A model generated the notes under the pieces. It saw nothing but the letters and a program-made list of their open reading frames with translations, made no database searches and was not told the origin of the DNA. The position numbers were made by a program, and so were the translations under genes. Source: Phorcus lineatus (taxonomy: Eukaryota > Mollusca > Gastropoda > Trochida > Trochidae). From it: 64,000 nucleotides of DNA. The stretch is from the NCBI GenBank assembly GCA_921293015.1, contig OV121089.1, positions 37,248,520 through 37,312,519 on the forward strand. The letters are read 5' to 3'. Below, piece after piece: positions 1 to 10,208 of this stretch. Position 1 is the first letter of the stretch; every line of letters starts with the position of its first letter.

Positions 1-249
1 TCTGGGGACATTTGGACATGGGAGGAGAGTATGTGTATTAGTTGATTAGAAAATGGAGACGCTCATTTTGACTAGAATAAAAATCAGGAGTTGGTAAGAG
101 ACGGGGATTTTGCAAAGTTATTGTAGTCTTCATATGGCAAATTAATTCTACAACTGGTGCTAGGGTTTATCCTGCTACATGAATATAAGGCGTTGAGTGT
201 AAAAAAACTTGTGCAAAAGTGAGGTCAGCCGCCAGAGTCCTGCACCCTG

Positions 250-277
250 TGCCGGAACCCGGGATTGAACCGGGGCC
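250..277 (-). pseudogene. tRNA-Phe 3' stub (junction type 1)
   Basis: Only the T arm and the acceptor 3' strand are present; the sequence then passes from GGGGCCTTT directly into the next unit (CTGGGGAC). The anticodon and D arm are missing. The junction differs from the two other stubs, which read CCGGAGGCTTT. Confidence 0.85.
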
Positions 278-528
278 TTTCTGGGGACATTTGGACATGG
301 GAGGAGAGTATGTGTATTAGTTGATTAGAAAATGGAGACGCTCATTTTGACTAGAATGAAAATCAGGAGTTGGTAAGAGACGGGGATTTTGCAAACTTAT
401 TGTAGTCTTCATATGGCAAATTAATTCTACAACTGGTGCTAGAGTTTATCCTGCTACATGAATATAAGGCGTTGAGTGTAAAAAAACTTGTGCAAAAGTG
501 AGGTCAGCCGCCAGAGTCCTGCACCCTG

Positions 529-601
529 TGCCGGAACCCGGGATTGAACCGGGGGCCTTTAGATCTTCAGTCTAACGCTCTCCCAACTGAGTTATTCCGG
601 C
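529..601 (-). tRNA. tRNA-Phe (GAA), variant A box
   Basis: The minus strand folds as a 73-nt tRNA with a 7-bp acceptor stem GCCGGAA/TTCCGGC, discriminator A, anticodon GAA in the loop of GACTGAAGATC, and a T arm with box B GGTTCAATCCC. The A box reads TAACTCAG where the sister copies read TAGCTCAG, which may weaken Pol III transcription or the D stem. The nearest T4 run downstream on the minus strand is about 31 nt past the 3' end, and a T7 run follows at about 43 nt; both are possible Pol III terminators. Confidence 0.85.
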
Positions 602-928
602 CGACAAGCACTTAGCTCTTTGCAAGTGACACCGAGAGTGTGGGAGGGGACTGACTGCGTTATTCAGCTGATGTAATGTGCTGGCTTTCTGGGGACATGT
701 GGAGGAGAGTATGTGTATTAGTTGATTAGAAAATGGAGACGCTCATTTTGACTAGAATAAAAATCAGGAGTTGGTAAGAGACGGGGATTTTGCAAACTTA
801 TTGTAGTCTTCATATGGCAAATTAATTCTACAACTGGTGCTAGGGTTTATCCTGCTACACGAATATAAGGCGTTGAGTGTAAAAAACTTGTGCAAAAGTG
901 AGGTCAGCCGCCAGAGTCCTGCACCCTG

Positions 929-1001
929 TGCCGGAACCCGGGATTGAACCGGGGGCCTTTAGATCTTCAGTCTAACGCTCTCCCAACTGAGCTATTCCGG
1001 C
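929..1001 (-). tRNA. tRNA-Phe (GAA)
   Basis: Complete 73-nt tRNA on the minus strand: acceptor pairs GCCGGAA with TTCCGGC, A box TAGCTCAGTTGG, anticodon GAA, T loop GGTTCAATCCC, discriminator A. No mismatches are visible in the stems. It decodes UUC/UUU. The upstream flank (minus-strand sense) carries the conserved AGCACTTAGCTC block seen in reverse at 1002-1020. Confidence 0.93.
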
Positions 1002-1335
1002 CGACAAGCACTTAGCTCTTTGCAAGTGACACCGAGAGTGTGGGAGGGGACTGACTGCGTTATTCAGCTGATGTAATGTGCTGGCTTTCTGGCGACATTT
1101 GGACATGGGAGGAGAGTATGTGTATTAGTTGATTAGAAAATGGAGACGCTCATTTTGACTAGAATAAAAATCAGGAGTTGGTAAGAGACGGGGATTTTGC
1201 AAACTTATTGTAGTCTTCATATGCCAAATTAATTCTACAACTGGTGCTAGGGTTTATCCTGCTACACGAATATAAGGCGTTGAGTGTAAAAAACTTGTGC
1301 AAAAGTGAGGTCAGCCGCCAGAGTCCTGCACCCTG

Positions 1336-1360
1336 TGCCGGAACCCGGGATTGAACCGGA
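1336..1360 (-). pseudogene. tRNA-Phe 3' stub (junction type 2)
   Basis: T arm and acceptor 3' strand only, followed by GGAGGCTTTCTGGGG. The break is consistent with a deletion between GGCCTTT inside the tRNA and GGCTTT at the end of the unit. Confidence 0.85.
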
Positions 1361-1613
1361 GGCTTTCTGGGGACATTTGGACATGGGAGGAGAGTATGTG
1401 TATTAGTTGATTAGAAAATGGAGACGCTCATTTTGACTAGAATAAAAATCAGGAGTTGGTAAGAGACGGGGATTTTGCAAACTTATTGTAGTCTTCATAT
1501 GCCAAATTAATTCTACAACTGGTGCTAGGGTTTATCCTGCTACATGAATATAAGGCGTTGAGTGTAAAAAACTTGTGCAAAAGTGAGGTCAGCCGCCAGA
1601 GTCCTGCACCCTG

Positions 1614-1686
1614 TGCCGTAACCCGGGATTGAACCGGGGGCCTTTAGATCTTCAGTCTAACGCTCTCCCAACTGAGCTATTCCGGC
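1614..1686 (-). tRNA. tRNA-Phe (GAA), acceptor-stem mismatch
   Basis: Same tRNA-Phe as its neighbours, but position 1619 is T where other copies have G. This puts an A opposite G5 in the acceptor stem. Internal promoter boxes and anticodon GAA are intact, so it may be transcribed, but the product could be unstable. Confidence 0.85.
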
Positions 1687-2020
1687 CGACAAGCACTTAG
1701 CTCTTTGCAAGTGAGACCGAGAGTGCGGGAGGGGACTGACTGCGTTATTCAGCTGATGTAATGTGCTGGCTTTCTGGGGACATTTGGACATGGGAGGAGA
1801 GTATGTGTATTAGTTGATTAGAAAATGGAGACGCTCATTTTGACTAGAATAAAAATCAGGAGTTGGTAAGAGACGGGGATTTTGCAAACCTATTGTAGTC
1901 TTCATATGGCAAATTAATTCTACAACTGGTGCTAGGGTTTATCCTGCTACACGAATATAAGGCGTTGAGTGTAAAAAACTTGTGCAAAAGTGAGGTCAGC
2001 CGCCAGAGTCCTGCACCCTG

Positions 2021-2045
2021 TGCCGGAACCCGGGATTGAACCGGA
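2021..2045 (-). pseudogene. tRNA-Phe 3' stub (junction type 2)
   Basis: Same truncated tRNA and the same GGAGGCTTTCTGGGG junction as the stub at 1336, so one deletion was probably copied within the array. Confidence 0.85.
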
Positions 2046-2298
2046 GGCTTTCTGGGGACATTTGGACATGGGAGGAGAGTATGTGTATTAGTTGATTAGA
2101 AAATGGAGACGCTCATTTTGACTAGAATAAAAATCAGGAGTTGGTAAGAGACGGGGATTTTGCAAACTTATTGTAGTCTTCATATGGCAAATTAATTCTA
2201 CAACTGGTGCTAGGGTTTATCCTGCTACATGAATATAAGGCGTTGAATGTAAAAAACTTGTGCAAAAGTGAGGTCAGCCGCCAGAGTCCTGCACCCTG

Positions 2299-2371
2299 TG
2301 CCGGAACCCGGGATTGAACCGGGGGCCTTTAGATCTTCAGTCTAACGCTCTCCCAACTGAGCTATTCCGGC
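2299..2371 (-). tRNA. tRNA-Phe (GAA)
   Basis: Complete copy with intact acceptor stem, A box TAGCTCAGTTGG, anticodon GAA, box B and discriminator A. It is the last whole tRNA before the retrotransposon insertion. Confidence 0.93.
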
Positions 2372-2752
2372 CGACAAGCACTTAGCTCTTTGCAAGTGAG
2401 ACTGAGAGTGCGGGAGGGGACTGACTGCGTTATTCAGCTGATGTAATGTGCTGGCTTTCTGGGGACATTTGGACATGGGAGGAGAGTATGTGTATTAGTT
2501 GATTAGAAAATGGAGACGCTCATTTTGACTAGAATAAAAATCAGGAGTTGGTAAGAGACGGGGATTTTGCAAACCTATTGTAGTCTTCATATGGCAAATT
2601 AATTCTACAACTGGTGCTAGGGTTTATCCTGCTACATGAATATAAGGTGTTGAGTGTAAAACACTTGTGCAAAAGTGAGGTCAGCCGCCAGAGTCCTGCA
2701 CCCTTAGCACACTTATTTAGCTCTTTGCAAGTGACCCCTAGAGTGTGGGAGG

Positions 2753-2940
2753 TGTTGTGTATGTAACTATTGATAGCACAACTATTGTGCGGAGTTATCT
2801 CCCTTACACCGCGCATGCCCTGTAACGATACCGCGAATAAATTGTCTTGTACCTGCCACCCGAGTGTTCGGACGTCTTTTGTGTTCGCTGGAGTATATGT
2901 ATTAATTAAGTGTATAAGAACCTAGCCTTGGTACACTAAA
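2753..2940 (+). repeat. 5' LTR
   Basis: Begins TGTTGTGTATG and ends near GGTACACTAAA. The exact 3' edge could shift by one or two bases, because the first G of GTGGCGACG is also shared with the 3' LTR flank. It contains GAATAAAT, a candidate polyadenylation signal, about 100 bp before its end. Confidence 0.93.
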
Positions 2941-2941
2941 G

Positions 2942-2958
2942 TGGCGACGAGGATGAAC
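2942..2958 (+). promoter_or_regulatory. Candidate primer binding site of the retrotransposon
   Basis: TGGCGACGAGG follows the 5' LTR immediately and begins with TGG, as expected for pairing with the CCA end of a tRNA primer. I have not matched the primer tRNA. Confidence 0.6.
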
Positions 2959-3150
2959 ACTAACGATATACAAGTCAGCTTTAACCACGTTGGAGCACAT
3001 GACCGACACCGGGTGGTATTTTCGTAAATGTTTCACGAAGTTTGAATTCAGCTGTCCGCCATTGCAAACCACGTGCGTGAGTAGACCGGCATTAGGGACT
3101 GGGACTTCATAGTCTGAAACACTTACGAACTTCTCCAATTGAAGAAGATA

Positions 3151-6100
3151 ATGGCAGGCAAATTTTTTTTAGAAAATTTTGATGATTCTAGCGATGACTG
3201 GCCAACTTATTACGAGAGATTGGAACAGTATTTCATCTTTAGTGAAATTAAGGATGACAAGAGAGTTGCTGCACTGTTGAGTTTGGTAGGAGGGAAGACT
3301 TACAGCTTGTTGCGAGATTTGACTGCACCAGCTAAACCCGCTGATAAAACTCTAGGTCAATTAGCAGAACTTTTGAGAAATCATCTGTGCCCTAAACCAT
3401 TATTGATAGCTGAACGTTTTCGTTTTCACAAGAGGGATCAGCTACCTACAGAATCTGTGTCTGGATACTATGCAGAATTGAAGAAACTGGCTAGAACATG
3501 TGCGTTTGACGGTTTCTTGGAGGATGCACTGCGAGATCGATTTGTGTGTGGAATTCGTACGGAATCTATTCAGAAACGTCTATTATCTGAAGATGGGCTG
3601 AATTGTAGTAAAGCACTGTCGATTGCTGTTGCTATGGAAACTGCATCCAAGGACACTAGAGAACTTCAAGGTGGGAAACCACAATCAACGAATCGAGTTA
3701 CACAGTTCAAGAACAGGGATAAAGGAGAAAGGAAAAAGAACACAAGTAAGTTTAAACCATGTTGGAGATGTGGAAATAAGGGACATTCTGAAGATAAATG
3801 TATTTTCAAGGATGAAACGTGCAATGGATGTAAACAGAAAGGACATATTAAGAGAGTTTGTAGAAATGTGAAATCTTTTGGTAGAACATTTAAGAAGAAA
3901 GTTCATGCAGTTGAAGATTGTGTGGACAGTAGCAGTGATTGTGATAGTGACTGTGACTTAGCATATGTTCGGAAGGTTGACAACTCTGAGTCTGATGGTG
4001 ATGATCCAATCTGGGTACAAGTAATCATAAATGATAAGCCTGTTACAATGGAGTTAGACACTGGAGCTTCTCTTTCACTCATCACTGAACGTGATCTCAA
4101 GAAATTTCTTCCTGGATTACATATAACAGACACTGATATTCATCTTAACACTTATACAGAAGAAAAGGTTTCTACTGCAGGTCAAGTTACTGTTAACGTT
4201 AAAGTACAAACCTTGGATGGACACACAGTTGAAGGTGATGTGAATTTGATAGTTGTGAAAAGAGGAGGTCCACCACTTTTCGGAAGAAATTGGATTCGGA
4301 AATTACAGTTAGACTGGAGGTCTATCAAACAGATCAGCTCAATTAACTTAGTTTCCAAGATAACTAACACCAATCAGAGACTTGAAGCATTGTGTGAACA
4401 ATATTCAGAAATATTTGAGCCAAATATTGGAACTTTAACTTCAATCAAGGAAAAGTTAACTTTGAAAGAAGACGCACAGCCTAAATTCTGCAAACCACGA
4501 CAAGTACCTTTTGCTTTACGTCCCAAGGTCGAAGCGGAATTGGAGAGACTTGCGGCTGATGGAATACTGTCGAGAGTGTCTACTAGTGAATGGGCTACTC
4601 CCATTGTTCCAGTTGTGAAACGTTCTCAAGAAGTGAGAATCTGTGGAGATTTCAAGGTGACTGTAAATCCACAACTCAGAGTGGAACAGTATCCTCTACC
4701 GAAGATTGACGACATTTTTGCAACCCTTTCAGGTGGAATATGCTTCAGCAAAATTGATTTGAGAAATGCTTACCTACAGATGGAAGTAGATGAGGATTCG
4801 AAAGAACTTCTTACAATCAACACACACAAGGGACTTTTCCAATACAATCGTCTAGTTTTCGGCATAGCATCAGCGCCTGCGATATGGCAGAAAGCTATTG
4901 ATCAGGTTCTCCAGGGTATTCCTATGACGGAATGTCTTCTCGACGATATGATAATCACTGGTCGTACGGAGGACGAACATCTCAACAATTTGGAACAAGT
5001 CTTCAAGAGACTGAAGGAAAACAATCTACGTGTCAATAAAGAGAAGTGTGAATTCTTCAAAGAGAAAATCCAATATTGTGGCCATGAAATCGACAAGGAA
5101 GGTTTACACAAGTCTTCAGACAAAATCAAGGCTATCACAGATGTACCTAAACCACAGGATGTCTCACAAGTCAGATCCTTCCTTGGGCTAGTCAACTACT
5201 ACCACAAGTTCCTACCAAACATCTCATCAGTTCTACACCCTCTGAACAACCTTTTAGAACACAAGACAGAATTCAAGTGGGACAAGAGCTGTGATGAAGC
5301 TTTTGAAGAGGCTAAAAGACTTATCACGTCAAACCAAGTCCTTACTCATTATGATCCTACAAAACCTGTTCGTGTTGCCAGCGATGCTTCGCCATACGGA
5401 ATTGGAGCAGTGATGTCACATGTGTTCCATGATGGAAGTGAACGACCGATCACATTTGCTTCTCGTTCACTCAACAAGGCAGAAAGGAATTATTCTCAGA
5501 TCGACAAGGAGGCCCTCAGTATAGTCTTCGCTGTTAAGAAATTCCACATGTACCTGTATGGAAGACATTTCACACTAGTGACTGATCACCAACCGTTAAC
5601 CTCCATATTTCACCCAGAGAAATCCATTCCTGCTATGACAGCAGCACGCCTTCAACGTTATGCCCTGTTCCTGTCAGGACATCAGTATGACATTGAATAT
5701 AGAAACACAACTAAACATGGTAACGCAGTTGGACTTTCCAGACTTCCGCTCAAGACTGAAAGATCCGGACAAGATACTTCAGATGTGTTCTACATTCATC
5801 AGATTGACACCTTACCTGTGACTGCAAGTCAACTCAAGAACAGAACTAGAAGAGATCCTGTACTATCCCAAGTACTGGAACTTACACTGCAAGGGTGGCC
5901 AGACTCGTGTCCTAATGAAGAGCTTAGACCATTCTACACTAGACGGAGAGAAATCTCGGTGTGTCAAGGTTGCTTGATGTGGGGACTCAGAGTTGTCATA
6001 CCTTCCATTCATCAGAATCAGTGCTTAGAAGAAATACATACTGGTCACATGGGCGTGGTCCGTATGAAAGCCTTAGCCAGAAGCTATGTGTGGTGGCCTA

Positions 6101-7257
6101 ACATCGATTCGCAGATCGAACAGATGGCCAAGACATGTCAAGGTTGCCTTGAGACGAGAAAGAATCCGCCAACAGCACCTGTACATCCCTGGATGTGGCC
6201 TACTGCACCATGGGAAAGAATACACATAGACTTTGCTGGACCATTTTTGGATAGAATGTTTATGGTTGTTGTGGACGCATATTCCAAATGGCCAGAAATT
6301 GAAATTATGAAATCAACCACAGCAACAGCGACCGTGTCAGTCCTTCGACAGATGTGTGTCAGACACGGAATACCAGACAACATTGTCACAGACAACGGTC
6401 CACAGTTCACCTCTGAAGAAATGTCAATGTTCACAAGGAAGAATGGCATCAAGCATATTTTCTCAGCACCCTATCATCCAGCAAGCAACGGACAAGCAGA
6501 GAGGTTAGTCCAATCCTTCAAGAACTCCATGAAAGCGGAAAAGAAAAACTTATCAGTTGAACAGAAACTTGCAAACTTTCTATTAGCTTATAGGAACACA
6601 CCACACACAACAACGGGTGAAACACCAGCCGTCCTGATGTGTGGAAGACGCTTGAAAACGCGACTCGACTTGGTTAAGCCAAATCTACGCAAAACTGTCA
6701 AACAACGCCAAGCTGCAAGTATGGAGTCTGGGAAAACAGCTCGTCAGTTGTTGCCAGGACAGCATATCCTCATCAGATCCTATCGACCAGGCGAGAAATG
6801 GATGACTGGAGTGGTTCTTGAGAAAACTGGAGTTTTGTCATACAAAGTGCGAAATTCCAATGGTACAGTTGCTCGACGTCATATCGACCAATTGCTCGAC
6901 AACACAACAGATGCCGATTCAGAGAACCGTAGAGCTGAGGTGTCATCTGATATTCTACATGATAAGGCGAGAGCCTTGGTGAACGACAACGTGACAGCCA
7001 ACCCAACCATCGCAGATTGTGTCAACACACAAGGTGGTGTGAGTGTGCAGTGTAGTGCCGAGAGCAGTGATAACCCTGCTGACGCACCAGGAAATGTGTC
7101 TGTGCAGTGTAGTAAAGGCAGCAGTGATAACCCTGCTCCGGTGGAATGTGATGCAGAAGTACGGTCCAGTCCAGACCGTCTTCCTGATTCAGGGCCATCG
7201 ATACCTCGCAGAAACCCAGCACGGAGCCGACGAGCCCCGAACAAGTTGGATTTGTAG
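3151..7257 (+). CDS. Gag-Pol polyprotein of Ty3/gypsy element
   Basis: A single uninterrupted 1,368-residue frame. I chose the ATG at 3151 (context ATAATGG, A at -3 and G at +4); the frame upstream opens only from a TTG. Order: gag-like N-terminus; two CCHC knuckles (CWRCGNKGHSEDKC near residue 204 and CNGCKQKGHIKRVC near 224); aspartic protease LDTGAS with the Asp near 303; reverse transcriptase with LLDDM, catalytic Asp 598-599 (commoner form is F/YVDD); RNase H near 745; integrase zinc finger from His 963; catalytic D1027, D1081, E1117 with the classical 35-residue D-E spacing. The C-terminal tail has two near copies of VSVQC..SSDNPA and no chromodomain. No gag/pol frameshift and no stop codon, so it may still be competent. 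Confidence 0.95.
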   Translation: MAGKFFLENFDDSSDDWPTYYERLEQYFIFSEIKDDKRVAALLSLVGGKTYSLLRDLTAPAKPADKTLGQLAELLRNHLCPKPLLIAERFRFHKRDQLPTESVSGYYAELKKLARTCAFDGFLEDALRDRFVCGIRTESIQKRLLSEDGLNCSKALSIAVAMETASKDTRELQGGKPQSTNRVTQFKNRDKGERKKNTSKFKPCWRCGNKGHSEDKCIFKDETCNGCKQKGHIKRVCRNVKSFGRTFKKKVHAVEDCVDSSSDCDSDCDLAYVRKVDNSESDGDDPIWVQVIINDKPVTMELDTGASLSLITERDLKKFLPGLHITDTDIHLNTYTEEKVSTAGQVTVNVKVQTLDGHTVEGDVNLIVVKRGGPPLFGRNWIRKLQLDWRSIKQISSINLVSKITNTNQRLEALCEQYSEIFEPNIGTLTSIKEKLTLKEDAQPKFCKPRQVPFALRPKVEAELERLAADGILSRVSTSEWATPIVPVVKRSQEVRICGDFKVTVNPQLRVEQYPLPKIDDIFATLSGGICFSKIDLRNAYLQMEVDEDSKELLTINTHKGLFQYNRLVFGIASAPAIWQKAIDQVLQGIPMTECLLDDMIITGRTEDEHLNNLEQVFKRLKENNLRVNKEKCEFFKEKIQYCGHEIDKEGLHKSSDKIKAITDVPKPQDVSQVRSFLGLVNYYHKFLPNISSVLHPLNNLLEHKTEFKWDKSCDEAFEEAKRLITSNQVLTHYDPTKPVRVASDASPYGIGAVMSHVFHDGSERPITFASRSLNKAERNYSQIDKEALSIVFAVKKFHMYLYGRHFTLVTDHQPLTSIFHPEKSIPAMTAARLQRYALFLSGHQYDIEYRNTTKHGNAVGLSRLPLKTERSGQDTSDVFYIHQIDTLPVTASQLKNRTRRDPVLSQVLELTLQGWPDSCPNEELRPFYTRRREISVCQGCLMWGLRVVIPSIHQNQCLEEIHTGHMGVVRMKALARSYVWWPNIDSQIEQMAKTCQGCLETRKNPPTAPVHPWMWPTAPWERIHIDFAGPFLDRMFMVVVDAYSKWPEIEIMKSTTATATVSVLRQMCVRHGIPDNIVTDNGPQFTSEEMSMFTRKNGIKHIFSAPYHPASNGQAERLVQSFKNSMKAEKKNLSVEQKLANFLLAYRNTPHTTTGETPAVLMCGRRLKTRLDLVKPNLRKTVKQRQAASMESGKTARQLLPGQHILIRSYRPGEKWMTGVVLEKTGVLSYKVRNSNGTVARRHIDQLLDNTTDADSENRRAEVSSDILHDKARALVNDNVTANPTIADCVNTQGGVSVQCSAESSDNPADAPGNVSVQCSKGSSDNPAPVECDAEVRSSPDRLPDSGPSIPRRNPARSRRAPNKLDL

Positions 7258-7395
7258 ATCCATATGTTTGATTGAACTTACTCTCAATTAGTGTAAATGT
7301 GTAAATAACTAATGCACCAGAGCACCAGTTTCAGACTGTAAATGTGTTGATTTATATTGCTTGTGCAGCAGCTCTCTTATGAGGGAATTAGGAAT

Positions 7396-7407
7396 AGTGG
7401 GGAGGAG
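7396..7407 (+). promoter_or_regulatory. Polypurine tract
   Basis: AGTGGGGAGGAG directly precedes the 3' LTR start TGTTGTG, the expected place for plus-strand priming. Confidence 0.75.
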
Positions 7408-7595
7408 TGTTGTGTATGTAACTATTGATAGCACAACTATTGTGCGGAGTTATCTCCCTTACACCGCGCATGCCCTGTAACGATACCGCGAATAAATTGT
7501 CTTGTACCTGCCACCCGAGTGTTCGGACGTCTTTTGTGTTCGCTGGAGTATATGTATTAATTAAGTGTATAAGAACCTAGCCTTGGTACACTAAA
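7408..7595 (+). repeat. 3' LTR
   Basis: 188 bp, reading the same as the 5' LTR base for base by eye. It is followed by the target duplication GGAGG and then GGACTGAC, the last recognisable array sequence before unique DNA. Confidence 0.93.
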
Positions 7596-7600
7596 GGAGG

Positions 7601-10208
7601 GGACTGACGGATCCTGTAATTAAAGTCGCTATCATTACCAAAAATATCATTACCTTAAATTTGTTCATTTTATATTTCTTGTTTTCGTTGCATGATACTT
7701 TAAAAGGGAATGCGGTTTTATGGTCAATATAGATTTCATACTTGCGCAAATTACAAGGGTCTTAGAGTACCGTTTCTCTTTGACAGTTTGATTAAGACGA
7801 AACGTAATTCATGTCAAATCCTTCTGTGATAAACATTGGGAGCACTGTGAGGGCAACAAAATTTTAGGGAATTTTGAAGCTAGAATAAAGGTAAATAATT
7901 CTTCGACTTGGTTGTTTATAAGATTGATTTTTCTTAAGTAGCTAGCCTAGCATCCTTATATTAATTTCTTATGTATTATGGTATGATTCACAGAACTTTA
8001 AAATATGTATCATGATTTCACAATTCATATTTTTCCATTCCCTTTATACGGTTTAGGCTACTGCAAATCTGGCTGTACCTAGCGCAATCTTCAGTAGCTC
8101 CGAAGATAAACTGAGAGGTTTTTTTATAACACTTAACGTTATCCTATATGGTCGTATACCAGCTATTATCACACATGCCTTCATCCAATCACATTACCTT
8201 GCTGTCAACTCTATCAACCTGCGCTGCATGTTTTGACACGGTGTCTTTCTCGTATTGGCTATTCGACATTGCAACCTAAAGTGAACTTGGGCAGTCACAC
8301 CTCAGTGTGCCATTCTTACACCTTGAATTGAAATTACCTTGATTTTACTGCCTCGTCATCGATTTAGGTTATCGAAGGTGAGGAAAACTTTATACATATA
8401 CTATTATTAACCAAAGTCACCTTGATGACAACTCGTCTTTGTTAGAAACGTATTTGACTTTTTGCTATTTGACAAGTTTCTTAGATATTATATTTATTGT
8501 TTCCCTATTGTATTCGCGGTTGAAAAATCGTTTACATATACCCTCCATAATACTTATTTTTAAAAAGAACTTTGTCTCACAATTCATCATGATTGTAAAA
8601 AGGGAGGATCTTATCTGTGTCTTTTTTATGGGAAGAAAACTCGAAGGGTCATTACTGTCTATGCATACCAGTTTAAATATGTTAAAGATGGTAAAATTTA
8701 GCGTGGTCTTGATTGGAAATAAGTTATTTCACAAAAGGAAAAGTATCAAAAGTGTAAATTACTGCCTTAAAGCCTTTTCAGCCGGTCTCCGGAATAATAG
8801 TTAGTAACAATTCAAATAATTCCTTTAGCTCTGATCGATCACGGTTATCGTTTAAGATATCCAAACATGTGCAGCTATTATATGAATCGAAAAAACGATT
8901 CCTTTTTTTAAAATAAAATTAAAAAATTCATTTTAACAGCGTGTTTGAGATGAATAACTAGAAATTGTGAGAGTTTTGTATATATTTTCTTTAATAATTG
9001 TGCGCATTCGCTTAATCGAAGGCAACCAAAACATTAAGTTTTTCCAACTGTTATATGATGTTTAAATGACATCAATTATAACTGGAATGTTCCTCCCTAC
9101 TTCCTTTTACAACCACCCTTACAACAAATCTTTGAAACAGTTATTCCGAAACAAAGCGCTTATTATGATTTTTCAAGGGCATTCATGCTAACTGGTAATA
9201 TCCAATGTAATCTCATAATAGAAATACGAAACAAAAATATTTTCTGTTTAACGCCCATTAATACCTTTCCATAACGTGACCTTGGGCTGAATCTGGACGA
9301 CGGTCAGTTTGACCTTTGTATTGACCATTTCAAACCTATTTACAGCTTGGTTACTATGCCAGACATTTCGCAATGGTCGAGTTGAATGTAGGAGAGATAA
9401 CACAATTGTATTATTGCCTAAAGGAATACAGAGATAACGCCACGCTCAATGTAGGTTATCGGCACAGTGGTCATATAGTAGTACGAGATAACTTTCTCTT
9501 ACAGATGACACAGAAAGACAACCAAGGCACGTATGAGATAATGTTACTTGATAAAGTCTAGGTATGAGTTAGCAAATTTGCACAAGCATATTTTTGCAAA
9601 TATGGATTTTTGACTATTTTTCTTCTAAATCGGAAAAGTAGAATTGAATACATTTAATCATAGTTATTTGATGAATATAGTTTGTGCTTCTCATGCAAAA
9701 AAGATCAAATCAAAGCGATGACGACGTTACGGGCACCGTTTGCGGTGAGGGTTTAAAGTTTAATTCATAGTTTATAATGGTCTACTCTGACTGAGACAGC
9801 ATAACTATCATGACGGCATTACATATTCACTGTGAATGTTTAGTGATGTTTTATTTTGTTGAAACGGATCTACACAGAAACGTCAAATGAACAAAACAAA
9901 ATAAATACTTGTTATGCAAGTTCTAATCACAACTGGGCTAGACTTGTAAAACGGAAATCACAGCAACGAGGTAACTTACACATCATATCGTTGGAAATTT
10001 TGGTTCATATAAGCATTGACAGACCCGTCAGGTCTATAGATATCATCTTCCTTTCCGTCAGTGTTGTTAATAAAGGTCTGAATGTCCCCAAAACATGAAA
10101 ACCTTTCCTGTGAAGAACATGATGGCTTGCATTTTGAAAGCCCTCGTTTGGTAGATTTCATATGAACTTTGTTGTAAAGCAGTCTTGCTATGTTTTAGAC
10201 GCCCCATC
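7601..10208. other. Intergenic, no gene supported
   Basis: After GGACTGAC the sequence is AT-rich with no relation to the tRNA array. The longest frames (for example 8439-8804) have no recognisable motif and biased, low-complexity composition. The region just upstream of 10209 should hold the promoter and 5' UTR of the TRIM-like gene; I cannot place a TATA box or start site. Confidence 0.6.

Larger units (their letters stand above)
1..2752. repeat. Tandem array of tRNA-Phe-containing units
   Basis: Eight head-to-tail units begin at 1, 281, 689, 1089, 1367, 1774, 2052 and 2459. Each starts near CTGGGGACATTTGGACATGG and shares about 250 bp of nearly identical sequence. Long units (about 400 bp; starts 281, 689, 1367, 2052) carry a whole tRNA-Phe gene plus a 5' flank. 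Short units (about 280 bp; starts 1, 1089, 1774) stop inside the tRNA 3' half and jump straight into the next unit. The eighth lacks the tRNA and is cut by an LTR retrotransposon. Identity between units is very high, so the array is recent or homogenised. The left end may extend outside the window. Confidence 0.93.
2753..7595 (+). mobile_element. Ty3/gypsy LTR retrotransposon, apparently complete
   Basis: The 4,843-bp element has 188-bp direct LTRs (2753-2940 and 7408-7595) in which I see no differences. It is flanked by the 5-bp duplication GGAGG (2748-2752 and 7596-7600). Joining the flanks outside the duplication restores the array sequence GTGGGAGGGGACTGAC. A primer binding site candidate starts right after the 5' LTR (TGGCGACGAGG), and the purine tract GTGGGGAGGAG abuts the 3' LTR. 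One long gag-pol frame lies between; there is no env frame. Domain order PR-RT-RNaseH-IN places it in Ty3/gypsy; the integrase zinc-finger style resembles Mag-type (K02A2.6-like) elements, a family call from memory. Confidence 0.95.

Noticed and set aside
1-2752. CRISPR-like reading of the direct repeats
   Set aside because: Units are 280-400 bp and continuous, with no spacers; they are tandem tRNA repeats in animal DNA.
3139-3150. Upstream extension of the gag-pol frame
   Set aside because: It would start on TTG; the ATG at 3151 has a good context and is the natural start.
2753-7595. Endogenous retrovirus with env
   Set aside because: The frame ends at 7257, about 150 bp before the 3' LTR; no envelope frame exists.
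8439-8804. 121-codon plus-strand frame
   Set aside because: No motif, low complexity, no splice context or paralogue; length expected by chance in AT-rich DNA.
10185-10208. N-terminal extension of TRIM-like A
   Set aside because: Opens on TTG and has no counterpart in paralogue B, which starts at the matching ATG.
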